64,000 nucleotides of DNA from Pseudovibrio sp947494035 (lineage in GTDB: Bacteria > Pseudomonadota > Alphaproteobacteria > Rhizobiales > Stappiaceae): the NCBI GenBank assembly GCA_947494035.1, contig CANLTN010000004.1, forward strand, positions 1 through 64,000, read 5' to 3'. A program made the translations under genes and the position numbers. The notes beneath the pieces were generated by a model. It did no database searches, was not told the DNA's origin, and saw only the letters and a list, made by a program, of their open reading frames with translations. Of the stretch, positions 8,552-17,639 are shown piece after piece; position 1 is the stretch's first letter; every line of letters starts with the position of its first letter.

Positions 8552-8586
8552 AAAAAAGCCGCTCCCAGTCCGGAAGCGGCTTTTTT
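8552..8586. terminator. Bidirectional terminator between serB and degP
   Basis: A stem GCCGCT/AGCGGC flanked by A6 on the left and T6 on the right, so it can act on both convergent genes. Confidence 0.9.
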
Positions 8587-8604
8587 ATGTCTTAGGCAGG
8601 GCCG

Positions 8605-10089
8605 TTAGTCTTCGATACGGACCGCAACAAAACGCAGCTCACCTGAACCGTTGGACAGCAACAGTAACGCAGAGCGCCGGTCGTCGGCTTTCAGCCGGTT
8701 CACCATCTCAATCACATCACTGGTCGTCGCCACAGGTTCCTGAGCAACTTCAACAATCACATCGCCGGCACGAACACGTTTGTCCTCCGCAGAACTGCCT
8801 TCAGCAACGCGCGTAATCACCACACCTTCGATCTCATCTGAAAGAGCGAAACGCTGACGCAGCGCTTCATCCACTCGGGCCAGAGACAATCCAAGCACAA
8901 CAGTCTCATCTGCCGTATCCCTTGGACTTTCCTGATCCTGCTCCGTCTGTTCAACATCAGCAAGCTCATCAAGGCGGCCAAGTGTGACCTCGATCTCCAC
9001 CTCTTCACCGCGGCGAAGCACGGTCAGCGGCACAGTGCTGCCAATCGTGGTGGTCGCGACCATACGCGGCAGATCCCGCATTTCAGGAATGTCACGGCCG
9101 TCAAATTGCAACACCACATCGCCTGGCAAAATGCCAGCCTCCTTCGCAGGACCAGCATCAGATACACCGGCAATCAAAGCACCGTGCGCACTGTCCATAC
9201 CAAGGCTTTCGGCGATTTCATCCGTAACATGCTGAATGCGCACACCAAGCCAGCCACGACGGGTTTCACCAAACTCACGCAGCTGCGCAATCACGCTGGT
9301 CGCGGTCTCCGCGGGAATAGCAAAGCCAATACCGATAGACCCTCCAGAGGGCGAAAAGATCACTGTGTTGATGCCAACCACTTCGCCATCCATGTTGAAC
9401 AGCGGACCGCCCGAGTTGCCCCGGTTGATCGCAGCATCCGTCTGAATAAAGTTGTCGTAAGGACCGGAATTAATGTCTCGGTTACGCGCGGAAACGATAC
9501 CCGCAGTCACCGTGCCACCAAGTCCGAACGGGTTGCCAATCGCCATCACCCAGTCGCCGACACGCAGCACTTCGGAGCTTCCAAATTTCACTGCGGTGAG
9601 AGGAGACTGAGGTTCAACCTTTAAAACCGCAAGATCTGTTTTATCGTCAGAGCCAAGAAGTTCAGCGGAGAGCTTGCTACCATCATTGAAGTTAACGGTG
9701 ATCTCATCCGCCCCCTCGATCACATGGTTATTGGTCACGATGATGCCCTCTTCACCATCAATGACAAACCCAGAACCAAGAGATTGGACACGCTGTGGGC
9801 TTTCACTCTCAGGTTCCTGCCCGTTAAAAAATTCTTCGAAAAACTCCTGGAACGGAGACCCTTCCGGGACATCCGGCAATTGCAACGAGCGCTGTGACTG
9901 CACCTTCTGCGCAGTAGAGATATTCACAACAGCATCGCCAAACTCTTCCGCCAGGTCTGCCAGAGATTCAGGGCCTTGTGCCTGAGCGCTGTCAAAGCTG
10001 CCGGTCACCACAGCAACGCCAAGCGCGCTCGCAAAAACAAATGCCTTGATTGAACGTCCAAGCTCAAGGCGAGGGAAAACACCGGCCAT
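8605..10089 (-). CDS. degP: DegP/HtrA-type periplasmic serine protease
   Basis: About 494 residues. An N-terminal signal peptide with a hydrophobic core (FVFASALGVAVVTG) and an AQAQ cleavage site sends it to the periplasm. The trypsin-like domain shows the triad in TNNHVIEG (about residue 122), KTDLAVLK (about 152) and RGNSGGPLF (about 225). Two PDZ domains follow, the first starting with RRGWLGVRIQ. It degrades or refolds misfolded envelope proteins. The chosen ATG has GAGGAG 7 bp upstream; a frame 33 bp longer lacks this. It lies downstream of hflK-hflC-DUF2065, a usual alphaproteobacterial order, with a hairpin terminator between suggesting separate control. Confidence 0.95.
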   Translation of the reverse strand: MAGVFPRLELGRSIKAFVFASALGVAVVTGSFDSAQAQGPESLADLAEEFGDAVVNISTAQKVQSQRSLQLPDVPEGSPFQEFFEEFFNGQEPESESPQRVQSLGSGFVIDGEEGIIVTNNHVIEGADEITVNFNDGSKLSAELLGSDDKTDLAVLKVEPQSPLTAVKFGSSEVLRVGDWVMAIGNPFGLGGTVTAGIVSARNRDINSGPYDNFIQTDAAINRGNSGGPLFNMDGEVVGINTVIFSPSGGSIGIGFAIPAETATSVIAQLREFGETRRGWLGVRIQHVTDEIAESLGMDSAHGALIAGVSDAGPAKEAGILPGDVVLQFDGRDIPEMRDLPRMVATTTIGSTVPLTVLRRGEEVEIEVTLGRLDELADVEQTEQDQESPRDTADETVVLGLSLARVDEALRQRFALSDEIEGVVITRVAEGSSAEDKRVRAGDVIVEVAQEPVATTSDVIEMVNRLKADDRRSALLLLSNGSGELRFVAVRIED

Positions 10090-10150
10090 AAGCCATCTCC
10101 TCAGATTATCAGGTGAGAACAAAACTCCACCAGAACGCAGTCTGAAAACA

Positions 10151-10184
10151 AATATGCCCGCGCTTGGTTAACAAAGCGCGGGCA
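10151..10184 (-). terminator. Terminator after the hflK-hflC-DUF2065 operon
   Basis: A perfect 11-bp stem TGCCCGCGCTT/AAGCGCGGGCA (10155-10165 with 10174-10184), followed on the minus strand by TATTTGTTTT. It lies between DUF2065 and degP. Confidence 0.75.
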
Positions 10185-10252
10185 AAACTAACATTTATTT
10201 TGTGACTGCGTCAGGCTGAATTCTCGCAGTTGTATCATTGGCAAATTTGCAC

Positions 10253-10447
10253 TTACCCGGTCAGGGATCGCACCAACCACACAATCAACACACCCAGCCC
10301 CATCGCGGCAACACCGCCAAGGCGGAGAGACTGATCAGGAATTTCCTGAGCTTTCCGCATGAATTCCTTCAAATGGCCCGGGGCAAGAGCATAAACAACT
10401 CCCTCAACAACGAGGACAAGCCCCAAAGCCACGACAAGATCATTCAT
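10253..10447 (-). CDS. DUF2065 small membrane protein
   Basis: A 64-residue protein with two hydrophobic segments (about residues 4-24 and 44-60) around a short basic loop APGHLKEFMRKAQEIP, matching the DUF2065 family. Its start overlaps the hflC stop (TAATG), implying translational coupling, and its place between hflC and degP is conserved in alphaproteobacteria. A role with the HflKC complex is plausible but unproven. Confidence 0.88.
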   Translation of the reverse strand: MNDLVVALGLVLVVEGVVYALAPGHLKEFMRKAQEIPDQSLRLGGVAAMGLGVLIVWLVRSLTG

Positions 10448-11355
10448 TACTGTGCTGCACCAACCGTTGTTTCTGGAGCACCAACCGTTGTTATGTTTCC
10501 ACCTCCACTCGCATCATTGAAGTAGCGGAAGAAGTCGGAGTCAGGAGACAGAACCAGCGACGTATCGCCGTTTTCCATGGAAGTTCTGTAGGCCTGCATA
10601 GAGCGATAGAACTCGAAGAAGCTTGGGTCCTGACCATAGGCTGCCGCGAAGATCTGGTTAGCCGCAGCATCACCATCACCACGGATGATTTCGCCATCAC
10701 GTTGTGCTTCCGCCACGAGAACGGTTGCATCACGGTCAGCACGAGACTTGATACGACGGGACTGCTCTTCACCCTGCGCACGAATTTCAGTCGCTTCACG
10801 CTGACGCTCTGTCTGCATACGACGGAAAATCGCCTGGGAGTTTGCTTCCGGCAGATCCGCACGGCGGATCTTCACGTCAATCACATCCATTCCGATCGCA
10901 GCCGCGCTTTTGTCCACGTCCTGACGGATCTGTTCCATCAGCTCAGAACGCTCGTCGCGCACCACCTGAACAAAGGTTGCTTTTGCCAGTTCCGAACGCA
11001 GGGAAGACTGCAAGAACGTTGCCAGACGACGCGACCCTTGTTCCACATTGTTCACGGACTGATAGAAGCGCACCGGATTGGTGATGCGATAGCGAGCGAA
11101 CGCATCAACGGTCAAACGCTTCTTGTCTGCAACAATTGCTTCCAGAGGAGGCATGTTCAGATCAAGGATACGCTTGTCCAGAACGATCACGTTCTGCCAT
11201 GGCAGTTTGAACTTCAGGCCCGGTTCGGTTTCCTGAGCTTTCACTTCACCAAACTGCAGAACAAGAGCCTGTTGGGTTGGCGTGATGATGAAGGTTGACC
11301 AGTAAAGAACAAGGGCAACAATCGCAATGGCAATGCCTAGAATAGCACTTTTCAT
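10447..11355 (-). CDS. hflC: Protease modulator HflC
   Basis: A 302-residue SPFH-domain protein with one N-terminal membrane anchor (AILGIAIAIVALVLYWSTF). With HflK it builds a large membrane-bound assembly around the FtsH protease and restrains it. Features: FIITPTQQALVLQFGE at the start of the band-7 domain, then a long charged helical stretch with ADRDATVLVAEAQRDGEIIRG. Its ATG overlaps the hflK stop by one base (TGATG), and its own stop overlaps the DUF2065 start, so the three genes form one coupled operon. Confidence 0.96.
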   Translation of the reverse strand: MKSAILGIAIAIVALVLYWSTFIITPTQQALVLQFGEVKAQETEPGLKFKLPWQNVIVLDKRILDLNMPPLEAIVADKKRLTVDAFARYRITNPVRFYQSVNNVEQGSRRLATFLQSSLRSELAKATFVQVVRDERSELMEQIRQDVDKSAAAIGMDVIDVKIRRADLPEANSQAIFRRMQTERQREATEIRAQGEEQSRRIKSRADRDATVLVAEAQRDGEIIRGDGDAAANQIFAAAYGQDPSFFEFYRSMQAYRTSMENGDTSLVLSPDSDFFRYFNDASGGGNITTVGAPETTVGAAQ

Positions 11356-12521
11356 CAGTTGTTTCCTCCAGAAGTACGGTTCAGCTGATCAAGTGGCAGG
11401 TAAGGCACGACGCCGCTTTGCTGCCCATTACCATCAATGATAATTTTCGGGTTCTTGCTCAAAACCTCTTCCATTGTCTCAAGATAGAGGCGCTGGCGAA
11501 TGACGTCCGGAGACTTCGCATATTCCTCATAGATCTTGGTAAAACGCTGAGCCTGACCGGTTGCTTCCGCAATTGTCTGGTCACGGTATGCCTGTGCAGC
11601 TTCAGAAACGCGAGCCGCATTACCACGTGCTTCAGGAACAATCTTGTTGGCATAAGCCTGCGCTTCGTTCTGAATACGCTCTTGGTCCGCACGGGCGGCC
11701 TGAACATCACGGAACGCTTCGATGACCTGTGCAGGAGGATCAACCTTCTGCATTTGCACCTGAGTAACTTCGATACCAGCCTTGTAGCTGTCCAGTGTTT
11801 CCTGCATCAGCTGCTGAACAGCAAGCTGAATAGGAGCACGGTTTTCAGTCAGGATCGCATCAATACGGGAACCGCCAACAACTTCACGCATCGCACTTTC
11901 AGCAACCGCCTTTACGGTGCCGGACGGGTTCTGGATGTTAAACAGATACTCCTGAACACCGGTTGGGGTGTTCTGAATGCGCCATTGAACCTTGAAGTCC
12001 ACATCCACGATGTTTTCATCACCGGTCAGCATCAGACTTTCTTCAGGCACATCACGCTGATTGATGGAGGTACCACGAACAAACTCTTCCATACCAACGG
12101 TCAATTCGCGAACGCTCAGTACTTCTGGTGTGTACACCTGACCAACAGGATATGGCCAGTTGTAGCGCAAGCCCGGACTGGTTTGTCCAGTCACATCACC
12201 AAACACCAGCTCGACACCAACTTCACTCGTTTGAACACGATAAAAACCAGTCGCAAGCCAAATCACCACGGCAACAAGGATCGCAAACAGGATACCTTTA
12301 AATCCAAGTCCGCCACCATCACCTGGCAGAACAGACTTCAGACGGTCCTGACCACGCTTTAGGATTTCCTCGAAATCAGGCGGGTTTCCACCACCATTAC
12401 TGCCGTTACGCTGAGGGCCACCGCCGCCGCCCCAAGGGCCGCCACCGCCCTTGTTGCCGCCGGAGTTCCCCCAAGGGCCGCCGTTATTGCCGCCACCTCC
12501 GCTTTCATTGCTCCAAGGCAT
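11355..12521 (-). CDS. hflK: FtsH protease activity modulator HflK
   Basis: A 388-residue partner of HflC. The first ~55 residues are glycine- and asparagine-rich low-complexity sequence, usual for HflK. A single transmembrane helix follows (about residues 75-95, GILFAILVAVVIWLATGF), then the SPFH domain beginning FYRVQTSEVGVELVFG and a coiled-coil region (AAQAYRDQTIAEATGQAQ). It is the first gene of the hflK-hflC-DUF2065 operon; the promoter should lie in the 340 bp upstream. Confidence 0.96.
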   Translation of the reverse strand: MPWSNESGGGGNNGGPWGNSGGNKGGGGPWGGGGGPQRNGSNGGGNPPDFEEILKRGQDRLKSVLPGDGGGLGFKGILFAILVAVVIWLATGFYRVQTSEVGVELVFGDVTGQTSPGLRYNWPYPVGQVYTPEVLSVRELTVGMEEFVRGTSINQRDVPEESLMLTGDENIVDVDFKVQWRIQNTPTGVQEYLFNIQNPSGTVKAVAESAMREVVGGSRIDAILTENRAPIQLAVQQLMQETLDSYKAGIEVTQVQMQKVDPPAQVIEAFRDVQAARADQERIQNEAQAYANKIVPEARGNAARVSEAAQAYRDQTIAEATGQAQRFTKIYEEYAKSPDVIRQRLYLETMEEVLSKNPKIIIDGNGQQSGVVPYLPLDQLNRTSGGNN

Positions 12522-12867
12522 AGAGAGATCCCTTTACTAGATACGTTGCCGGATAGCCGACAAATATATGAGAGTTAGACTAAGCCAACTATTACTTGAT
12601 TAGGGTTATAGGCAAGTTACCAACGTCTTTCAACGAATGCAGATAAGCCGGACGACCACACTCCGCGAAAAACACCAGAACCCCACAGAAACCAGACACT
12701 GTCCTTGAAGATAAGGCTTCTTTTGCGCGTTTCAACCGTCGCTTTACAGGACTGGCTACAATTTTCAGCCATAAGAATTAGCTGCAAATTCCGGCGAATT
12801 CTTGCCGTTTGCTCTACAAAGCGTAAACCGCCAAAGACCCTGAAGACACCTTCACTACTATCAGGTG
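12522..12867. other. Intergenic region upstream of hflK
   Basis: About 345 bp that should hold the hflK promoter and the 3' flank of the upstream acetyltransferase gene. A GACACCT/AGGTGTC stem (12845-12869) overlaps the end of that gene but has no T run. No gene seen. Confidence 0.4.
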
Positions 12868-13332
12868 TCAGTTTTCAGGAGGCCGTTTCAAGCGCATATC
12901 AACATGCGGAAGGTCATCATAAATATGAATTTCGGAGATCGCCAAGAACCCACATTGGGTGTAAAAATCCTGCAGATAGGTCTGCGCCTTCAGCTCAACA
13001 CGTGCATCATCATTGGTCGCAGCACAATAGGAAAGGGCGGCTTGCATCATATTTCTTGCAATGCCCTGTCCACGCGCGTTCTTAGACACGGCAACACGAC
13101 CAATCTTAAAAACATCTCCATCATCGTACGCAACGAGAATCCGCAGCGCACCAATAACATTGCCAGCATCATCAAGGACCATCACATGTTTGGCACCATG
13201 ATCTAGTCCATCAATGTCCAGATAGATACATTCCTGCTCAACAATGAACACGTCACACCTGAGCCTCATCAGAGAGTACAGCTGTTCAATGCTGAACTCG
13301 TTGAAGTCTTTAAGTTCAAGAAACTGGGACAT
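12868..13332 (-). CDS. ElaA-type GNAT acetyltransferase
   Basis: A 154-residue GNAT protein of the ElaA branch: the N-terminal FSIEQLYSLMRLRCDVFIVEQ with the family's RxxVFVVEQ-like motif, GRVAVSKNARGQGIARNMM as the acetyl-CoA loop, and FYTQCGFLAI followed by DLPHVDMRL at the end. Cofactor use is clear; the substrate is not. It stands alone between hflK and the divergent PhyH-like gene. Confidence 0.88.
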   Translation of the reverse strand: MSQFLELKDFNEFSIEQLYSLMRLRCDVFIVEQECIYLDIDGLDHGAKHVMVLDDAGNVIGALRILVAYDDGDVFKIGRVAVSKNARGQGIARNMMQAALSYCAATNDDARVELKAQTYLQDFYTQCGFLAISEIHIYDDLPHVDMRLKRPPEN

Positions 13333-13524
13333 ACCACCTCAATAATTCCCCAGCCTGCTCTCGGAAAGCAAGCCAAAATCTCTGTCTATCTTGGTCTCCG
13401 CCATTTGAATTACAAGCGAATAACTGCCCAAAACTAATCTTTAGGCAGATTTCACAAGCAGAAACAGAAGGCAAGACCGCTCGCGGCGTTCCGCTTAACC
13501 TCTCGTTAATGAACAGGGGCGGGT

Positions 13525-14451
13525 ATGCGTATGCGGGCACTAAAGCCAAGACACCTCATGAACAGTTTACAGCGTAGGTTCCTGCCGTCCTCCCACTTTC
13601 AACCGAATTGGGAGGAGGAGAAAGTTCCCAGCTGGTTCCATAATGAGTTGGCACAGATACACTGCCAAAAGCGCGAAAAGCAGCTTCGCCTAAGTGCAGG
13701 CATTCCCGCATCCTGCACGCGGTCTTTACAAACCCACGGCCTCTGGATCAGGCACAACGTTTTGCCTCGGGAGTTCTTTCGCAGGCTCAAGTATGAAGCC
13801 TTTGACTATTTCGTCGGCCAGCGCGATCGCAACAAACGTCTTCTCAAAAACTGGCATAACGCACAAAGCTTTACTATGCCGCTGAACTACTCCAACCTGC
13901 TCCGGCAACCGTTCCTGCAGTCCGCCATCACCGACGATCTCATTCCACCTTCAGTACAATTTGCGGCAGGCAGAAAAGCCAAACCGGCGTATCATCTGGA
14001 GGCGATCGCACAGTGCGCTCCCTCCTTTAGCTTTGGTGCCGATGGCCTGAAAATGCCCGCCTTTGCAATTGACCACGATGCCTTTGCACCGGGCGCAACC
14101 GCACTGCTTTTTTTAGAGAAGGTCACGCCTGAGGACGGGGTGCTGTTCTACATCCCCGGCTCACACCGAATGACAAAACAGCGCGTTTCCTGGGAGTATC
14201 AGCGTTACCTTGAGTGCTCAGAACTGGACGAGAACGAGGAAGAACCCGTCATAGGCCTCAGCGATCTGCAGGACCTGAAACTGGCCCCACTCGTTCCACT
14301 GAAGATTGAGGCAAACACATTGCTGATTTGGGACCGCACCGGCTTCCACGGGCGTCTGCCAAGCACCAACAACACACACAACGCCCATACAGCCCATCGC
14401 CTTGCCTTGCGCGCCGACCTGTCAACCAAATCATCGACACGTGGCAACTAG
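13525..14451 (+). CDS. Phytanoyl-CoA dioxygenase-like protein
   Basis: A 308-residue protein resembling the PhyH family of Fe(II)/2-oxoglutarate oxygenases. The core DAFAPGATALLFLEKVTPEDG is followed by FYIPGSHRMTKQR, and the C-terminal part has LLIWDRTGFHGRLP (distal His) and HRLALRAD (2-oxoglutarate Arg). Where relatives carry His-x-Asp for iron this protein reads IDHDAF, so the first metal ligand looks altered; see findings. The first ~110 residues are basic and poorly conserved. The ATG at 13525 is preceded by GGGGCGGG; later in-frame ATGs lack a ribosome site. It converges on folA with 10 bp between them. Confidence 0.65.
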   Translation: MRMRALKPRHLMNSLQRRFLPSSHFQPNWEEEKVPSWFHNELAQIHCQKREKQLRLSAGIPASCTRSLQTHGLWIRHNVLPREFFRRLKYEAFDYFVGQRDRNKRLLKNWHNAQSFTMPLNYSNLLRQPFLQSAITDDLIPPSVQFAAGRKAKPAYHLEAIAQCAPSFSFGADGLKMPAFAIDHDAFAPGATALLFLEKVTPEDGVLFYIPGSHRMTKQRVSWEYQRYLECSELDENEEEPVIGLSDLQDLKLAPLVPLKIEANTLLIWDRTGFHGRLPSTNNTHNAHTAHRLALRADLSTKSSTRGN

Positions 14452-14461
14452 GCAACAACGG

Positions 14462-14983
14462 TCAGAGACGGCGGCGATAAACTTCCAGTGAGGAGTCTGC
14501 TGTATCTTTCGACCCCCTATCAAACGGAGTTCGCTCCGCAAGTTCCCACTCATCCTCATGGATCTCGGGAAACTTGGTATCTCCATCAGGCTGGGCATGG
14601 ATACGGGTGATGTAAAGTGTCGACGCTTGCGGCATGGCTTTTTTATAAATCTGACCACCACCCACAATCATGATTTCATCCACGCCATCTCTCTCGGCAA
14701 TATCGTTTGCCAGTGTCAGCGCATCCCCAAGGCTGCTCACCACCTCAACCCCGTCATAGGCGTAGTTTGGATCACGCGTGATGACGATGTTTTTCCGGTT
14801 TGGCAAAGGCTTTCCAAGCGTCGTGCAAATGCTCTCGAATGTACGACGGCCCATAATCACTGGCTTGCCGGTTGTCATCTTTCGGAAGAACTTCAAATCC
14901 GTAGAAACAGACCATGGCATATCGTTATTCGCGCCAATGACGCCATTTTCAGCCACTGCTGAAATCATCGAGATTTGCTTCAT
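14462..14983 (-). CDS. folA: Dihydrofolate reductase
   Basis: A 173-residue FolA that reduces dihydrofolate with NADPH, regenerating the cofactor used up by ThyA. Motifs: ISAVAENGVIGANNDMPW (substrate and cofactor loop), GKPVIMGRRTFES and the MIVGGGQIYKKAMP nucleotide-binding segment. The frame can extend 63 bp upstream, but the ATG at 14983 follows a GAGGATAGG ribosome site and gives the usual length. It is the last gene of a minus-strand run thyA-kdsB-phosphatase-folA. Confidence 0.95.
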   Translation of the reverse strand: MKQISMISAVAENGVIGANNDMPWSVSTDLKFFRKMTTGKPVIMGRRTFESICTTLGKPLPNRKNIVITRDPNYAYDGVEVVSSLGDALTLANDIAERDGVDEIMIVGGGQIYKKAMPQASTLYITRIHAQPDGDTKFPEIHEDEWELAERTPFDRGSKDTADSSLEVYRRRL

Positions 14984-15071
14984 CCTATCCTCAATCGACA
15001 AGAAACAAGGGACGCACAGAGGACGAGAACAAAAGCTCCTGCCCAATCCGGTACAGACAATAGGCCCAAGC

Positions 15072-15683
15072 CTACGGCCTCACATTCCAACTAAGCATTA
15101 ACGGCGCTTCGTCCTCTGACGTATCAAACACACCATAAGCCGCAGTCTTCAGCTTAAGGTCCGCACCCGCGCCTCCATCCGCCAAAGCCTTCAAGGCGAA
15201 GCGCGCGATACCGTTGCTGGTCACCACAAGAAGGGTCTGATCAGGGTATTTCTTGGGAGCTGACGCAAAGAACTCCTGCCAACGCCCAATCACAGCGTGC
15301 GGATCAATATGCCATCCCTGTGGTGGCACACCTTCCTCTTCCCATGCCCGCAGAGCCTCGTCGCCAATCCGCGCACGAACCTCTTCCTCAGGCTTGTTCT
15401 CATCCGGCCCGTAATCGATCTCCACCAAAAACGGCAGAACCTTCAGGTCAACCTCTTCAGCTTGCGTCTTCAAAGCAATCTGAGCCGTTTGCTTCGTCCG
15501 CTGTAACGGAGAGCAAAACGCCATATCAAACACCACGCCAAGTTCAGCAAAATGTTCAGCAAGTTTCTCAGCCTGAGCCAGACCAGAAACACTCAATGGC
15601 AGATCTGTACGCCCGCCAACCCGCGTGACAACATCGCCCTTATCAAAGGTGTTGCCGTGTCTGAGAATATAAATGCGCGTCAC
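15072..15683 (-). CDS. Histidine phosphatase family protein
   Basis: A 203-residue member of the phosphoglycerate-mutase-like superfamily. The catalytic RHG motif is at YILRHGNTFDKGD and a second basic cluster at FCSPLQRTKQTAQIAL; a conserved glutamate occurs in FLVEIDYGPDENK. The start overlaps the kdsB stop by 4 bp (ATGA), so it is translated with kdsB. A phosphatase next to the CMP-Kdo enzyme could suggest Kdo-8-phosphate hydrolysis, but KdsC is normally a HAD enzyme, so this is only speculation. Confidence 0.85.
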   Translation of the reverse strand: MTRIYILRHGNTFDKGDVVTRVGGRTDLPLSVSGLAQAEKLAEHFAELGVVFDMAFCSPLQRTKQTAQIALKTQAEEVDLKVLPFLVEIDYGPDENKPEEEVRARIGDEALRAWEEEGVPPQGWHIDPHAVIGRWQEFFASAPKKYPDQTLLVVTSNGIARFALKALADGGAGADLKLKTAAYGVFDTSEDEAPLMLSWNVRP

Positions 15684-16504
15684 AGGCCAGTCTCCAGATG
15701 ATCATAGGGGTCGCCGAATTTCCCGATCAGTTGAGCCGCAAGCTCGGCATCACTTGGCGTATCCACACCAGACATGGAAAGCGTTGGTGGCTGAACTTCC
15801 TCAGCATGAACAACCATTCCGTTTTCGAGAAAACGAAGTTGCTCCAACCCTTCCATCTGCTCGTAATACCCAAGCCCAATCTCGTTGAAACGCTCAAGAG
15901 CCTCAACACGGTAGCCATAAAGCCCAATATGCCGGAAGACCGGAGACAGCTTATCACTCTCCCGCAACTTCTCTTCCTTGCGAATAGCAGGCAGAATATT
16001 CTTGGAGAACCACAGCGCCGTCCCATCATCCTTTCGCACACAGGTGGTACCTGAAAATGGATGAGCCTTCTTGTGCTCACGCAGCGTATCAAGCCCCTCC
16101 CAATCAAGCCGGACGACAGGCGTAAACACATCCGCATCAGGCCGCGCTTCAGCTGCTTTGATCAGCCCGGCAACATGCTCTGGTGGTGTAAACGGCGCAT
16201 CACCTTGCAAATTCAGCACGAACTCAGGATTGCTGCCATGCTCTTTCGAAGCCGCCAGCGCCCTGTCTGTGCCAGACGGATGTTCTGGATCAGTCATCAC
16301 GAACGGCGCACCAATCTGGCGGCAGTGATCTGCCACTTCTTCATGATCAACCGCGACCACATAGTCAGAACCGGTCTGCTTCGCTGCAACACGGGCAACC
16401 TGCACAACGCGCTCAAGCAAGCTGCGCCCGCTGATCGGGTGCAGCGGCTTTCGTGGAAATCGTGTTGATCCAATCCGCGCAGGAACACAAATAAGGGTTC
16501 GCAT
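15680..16504 (-). CDS. kdsB: 3-deoxy-manno-octulosonate cytidylyltransferase
   Basis: KdsB activates Kdo as CMP-Kdo for lipopolysaccharide core assembly. The N-terminal nucleotide-binding signature is ICVPARIGSTRFPRKPL; LNLQGDAPFTPPEH is the conserved LQGDxP metal-site motif, and FRHIGLYGYRVEALERF is characteristic. At 274 residues it is a little longer than the usual ~250. It lies between thyA (30 bp upstream) and the phosphatase gene (4-bp overlap). Confidence 0.93.
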   Translation of the reverse strand: MRTLICVPARIGSTRFPRKPLHPISGRSLLERVVQVARVAAKQTGSDYVVAVDHEEVADHCRQIGAPFVMTDPEHPSGTDRALAASKEHGSNPEFVLNLQGDAPFTPPEHVAGLIKAAEARPDADVFTPVVRLDWEGLDTLREHKKAHPFSGTTCVRKDDGTALWFSKNILPAIRKEEKLRESDKLSPVFRHIGLYGYRVEALERFNEIGLGYYEQMEGLEQLRFLENGMVVHAEEVQPPTLSMSGVDTPSDAELAAQLIGKFGDPYDHLETGL

Positions 16505-16533
16505 AGGAACTCCCTTGCAAAAACAAAAGAAAA

Positions 16534-17328
16534 CTAGACTGCAACAACAGCCTTGATATGTGGGTGCGGATCGTAACCTTCCAGTGCGAAATCTTCATAG
16601 CGGAAGGCAAAGATATCTTTCACCTCTGGATTGATACGCATCACTGGCAAGGCTCTTGGCTCTCTGGAAAGCTGAAGCTCTGCCTGCTCCATATGATTTG
16701 AGTAAAGGTGCGCATCGCCAAGCGTATGCACAAAATCACCCGCCTCCAGATCACACACCTGCGCAATCATCATGGTCAGCAACGCATAAGAGGCGATGTT
16801 GAATGGCACACCCAAAAACACATCCGCCGAACGCTGATAGAGCTGGCAGGAAAGCTTACCGTTCGCCACATAGAACTGAAACAAAGAATGACACGGCGGC
16901 AACGCCATATCGTCAACAAGAGCCGGGTTCCATGCGGACACGATCAGACGACGGCTGTCCGGATTGGTCTTGATCTGGTGCACCAGATTGGCAATCTGAT
17001 CAACCGAGCCCCCATCAGGCTTTGGCCAGGAGCGCCACTGGTAGCCGTAAACAGGCCCCAGGTCGCCATTTTCATCAGCCCATTCATCCCAGATGCGGAC
17101 ACCGTTTTCCTTGAGGTACTTGATGTTGGTATCGCCAGCCAAAAACCACAACAACTCATGAATGATGGATTTCAGATGCAATTTTTTGGTCGTAACAACC
17201 GGAAAGCCTTCAGACAGATCAAACCGCATTTGATGACCAAACACCGACTTAGTGCCTGTTCCGGTGCGATCTTCCTTGACCACACCTTCATCTATAATGC
17301 GGCGCATCAGCTCCAGATATTGCTGCAT
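16534..17328 (-). CDS. thyA: Thymidylate synthase
   Basis: A 264-residue ThyA, the same length as the E. coli enzyme, methylating dUMP to dTMP with methylenetetrahydrofolate. Motifs: the N-terminal RIIDEGVVKEDRTGTGT (phosphate-binding Arg), WDEWADENGDLGPVYGYQWR, the active-site cysteine in LPPCHSLFQFYV, and YQRSADVFLGVPFNIASYALL. It is the first gene of the thyA-kdsB-phosphatase-folA run; the dihydrofolate it produces is recycled by FolA from the same run. Confidence 0.97.
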   Translation of the reverse strand: MQQYLELMRRIIDEGVVKEDRTGTGTKSVFGHQMRFDLSEGFPVVTTKKLHLKSIIHELLWFLAGDTNIKYLKENGVRIWDEWADENGDLGPVYGYQWRSWPKPDGGSVDQIANLVHQIKTNPDSRRLIVSAWNPALVDDMALPPCHSLFQFYVANGKLSCQLYQRSADVFLGVPFNIASYALLTMMIAQVCDLEAGDFVHTLGDAHLYSNHMEQAELQLSREPRALPVMRINPEVKDIFAFRYEDFALEGYDPHPHIKAVVAV

Positions 17329-17639
17329 GAAGGATCAACTCCTGTTCTACGATTCGCCCGCGCACAGTATAGCTTGTTTCGCAAAATGCGCTTCTGTGCT
17401 GTCGTTGAGGCCGGTCTTACCGCATGCTTCTGCCAAGAAAAAGACCTTCAAAATTGTTGGCAGTCACTATGCTCACGCAAATCCCTGCAAAAGCGTCATT
17501 TCTCATTCTTTGAGGCTGCCACTTAACCAATTTGCCCTGTGAATATGCCGCTTTGTCAACAGGTTCTCTTCACTATGCAACACCAACCAAGAGCTTTTGC
17601 CCTTCCATTTGCCGGAGCGTGCACCTATATTCCCTCTGC
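17329..17639. other. Intergenic region between thyA and ssrA
   Basis: About 310 bp between two divergent transcription units, so it should hold both promoters. A TATATT box at about 17623 lies a short distance before the tmRNA gene. No protein-coding frame is convincing. Confidence 0.4.

Noticed and set aside
12705..13206. Two plus-strand frames (126 and 113 codons) over the ElaA-type gene
   Set aside because: They are antisense to a clear acetyltransferase and have no family resemblance.
15072..15683. The phosphatase next to kdsB as KdsC
   Set aside because: It has the histidine-phosphatase RHG motif, not the HAD motifs of KdsC.
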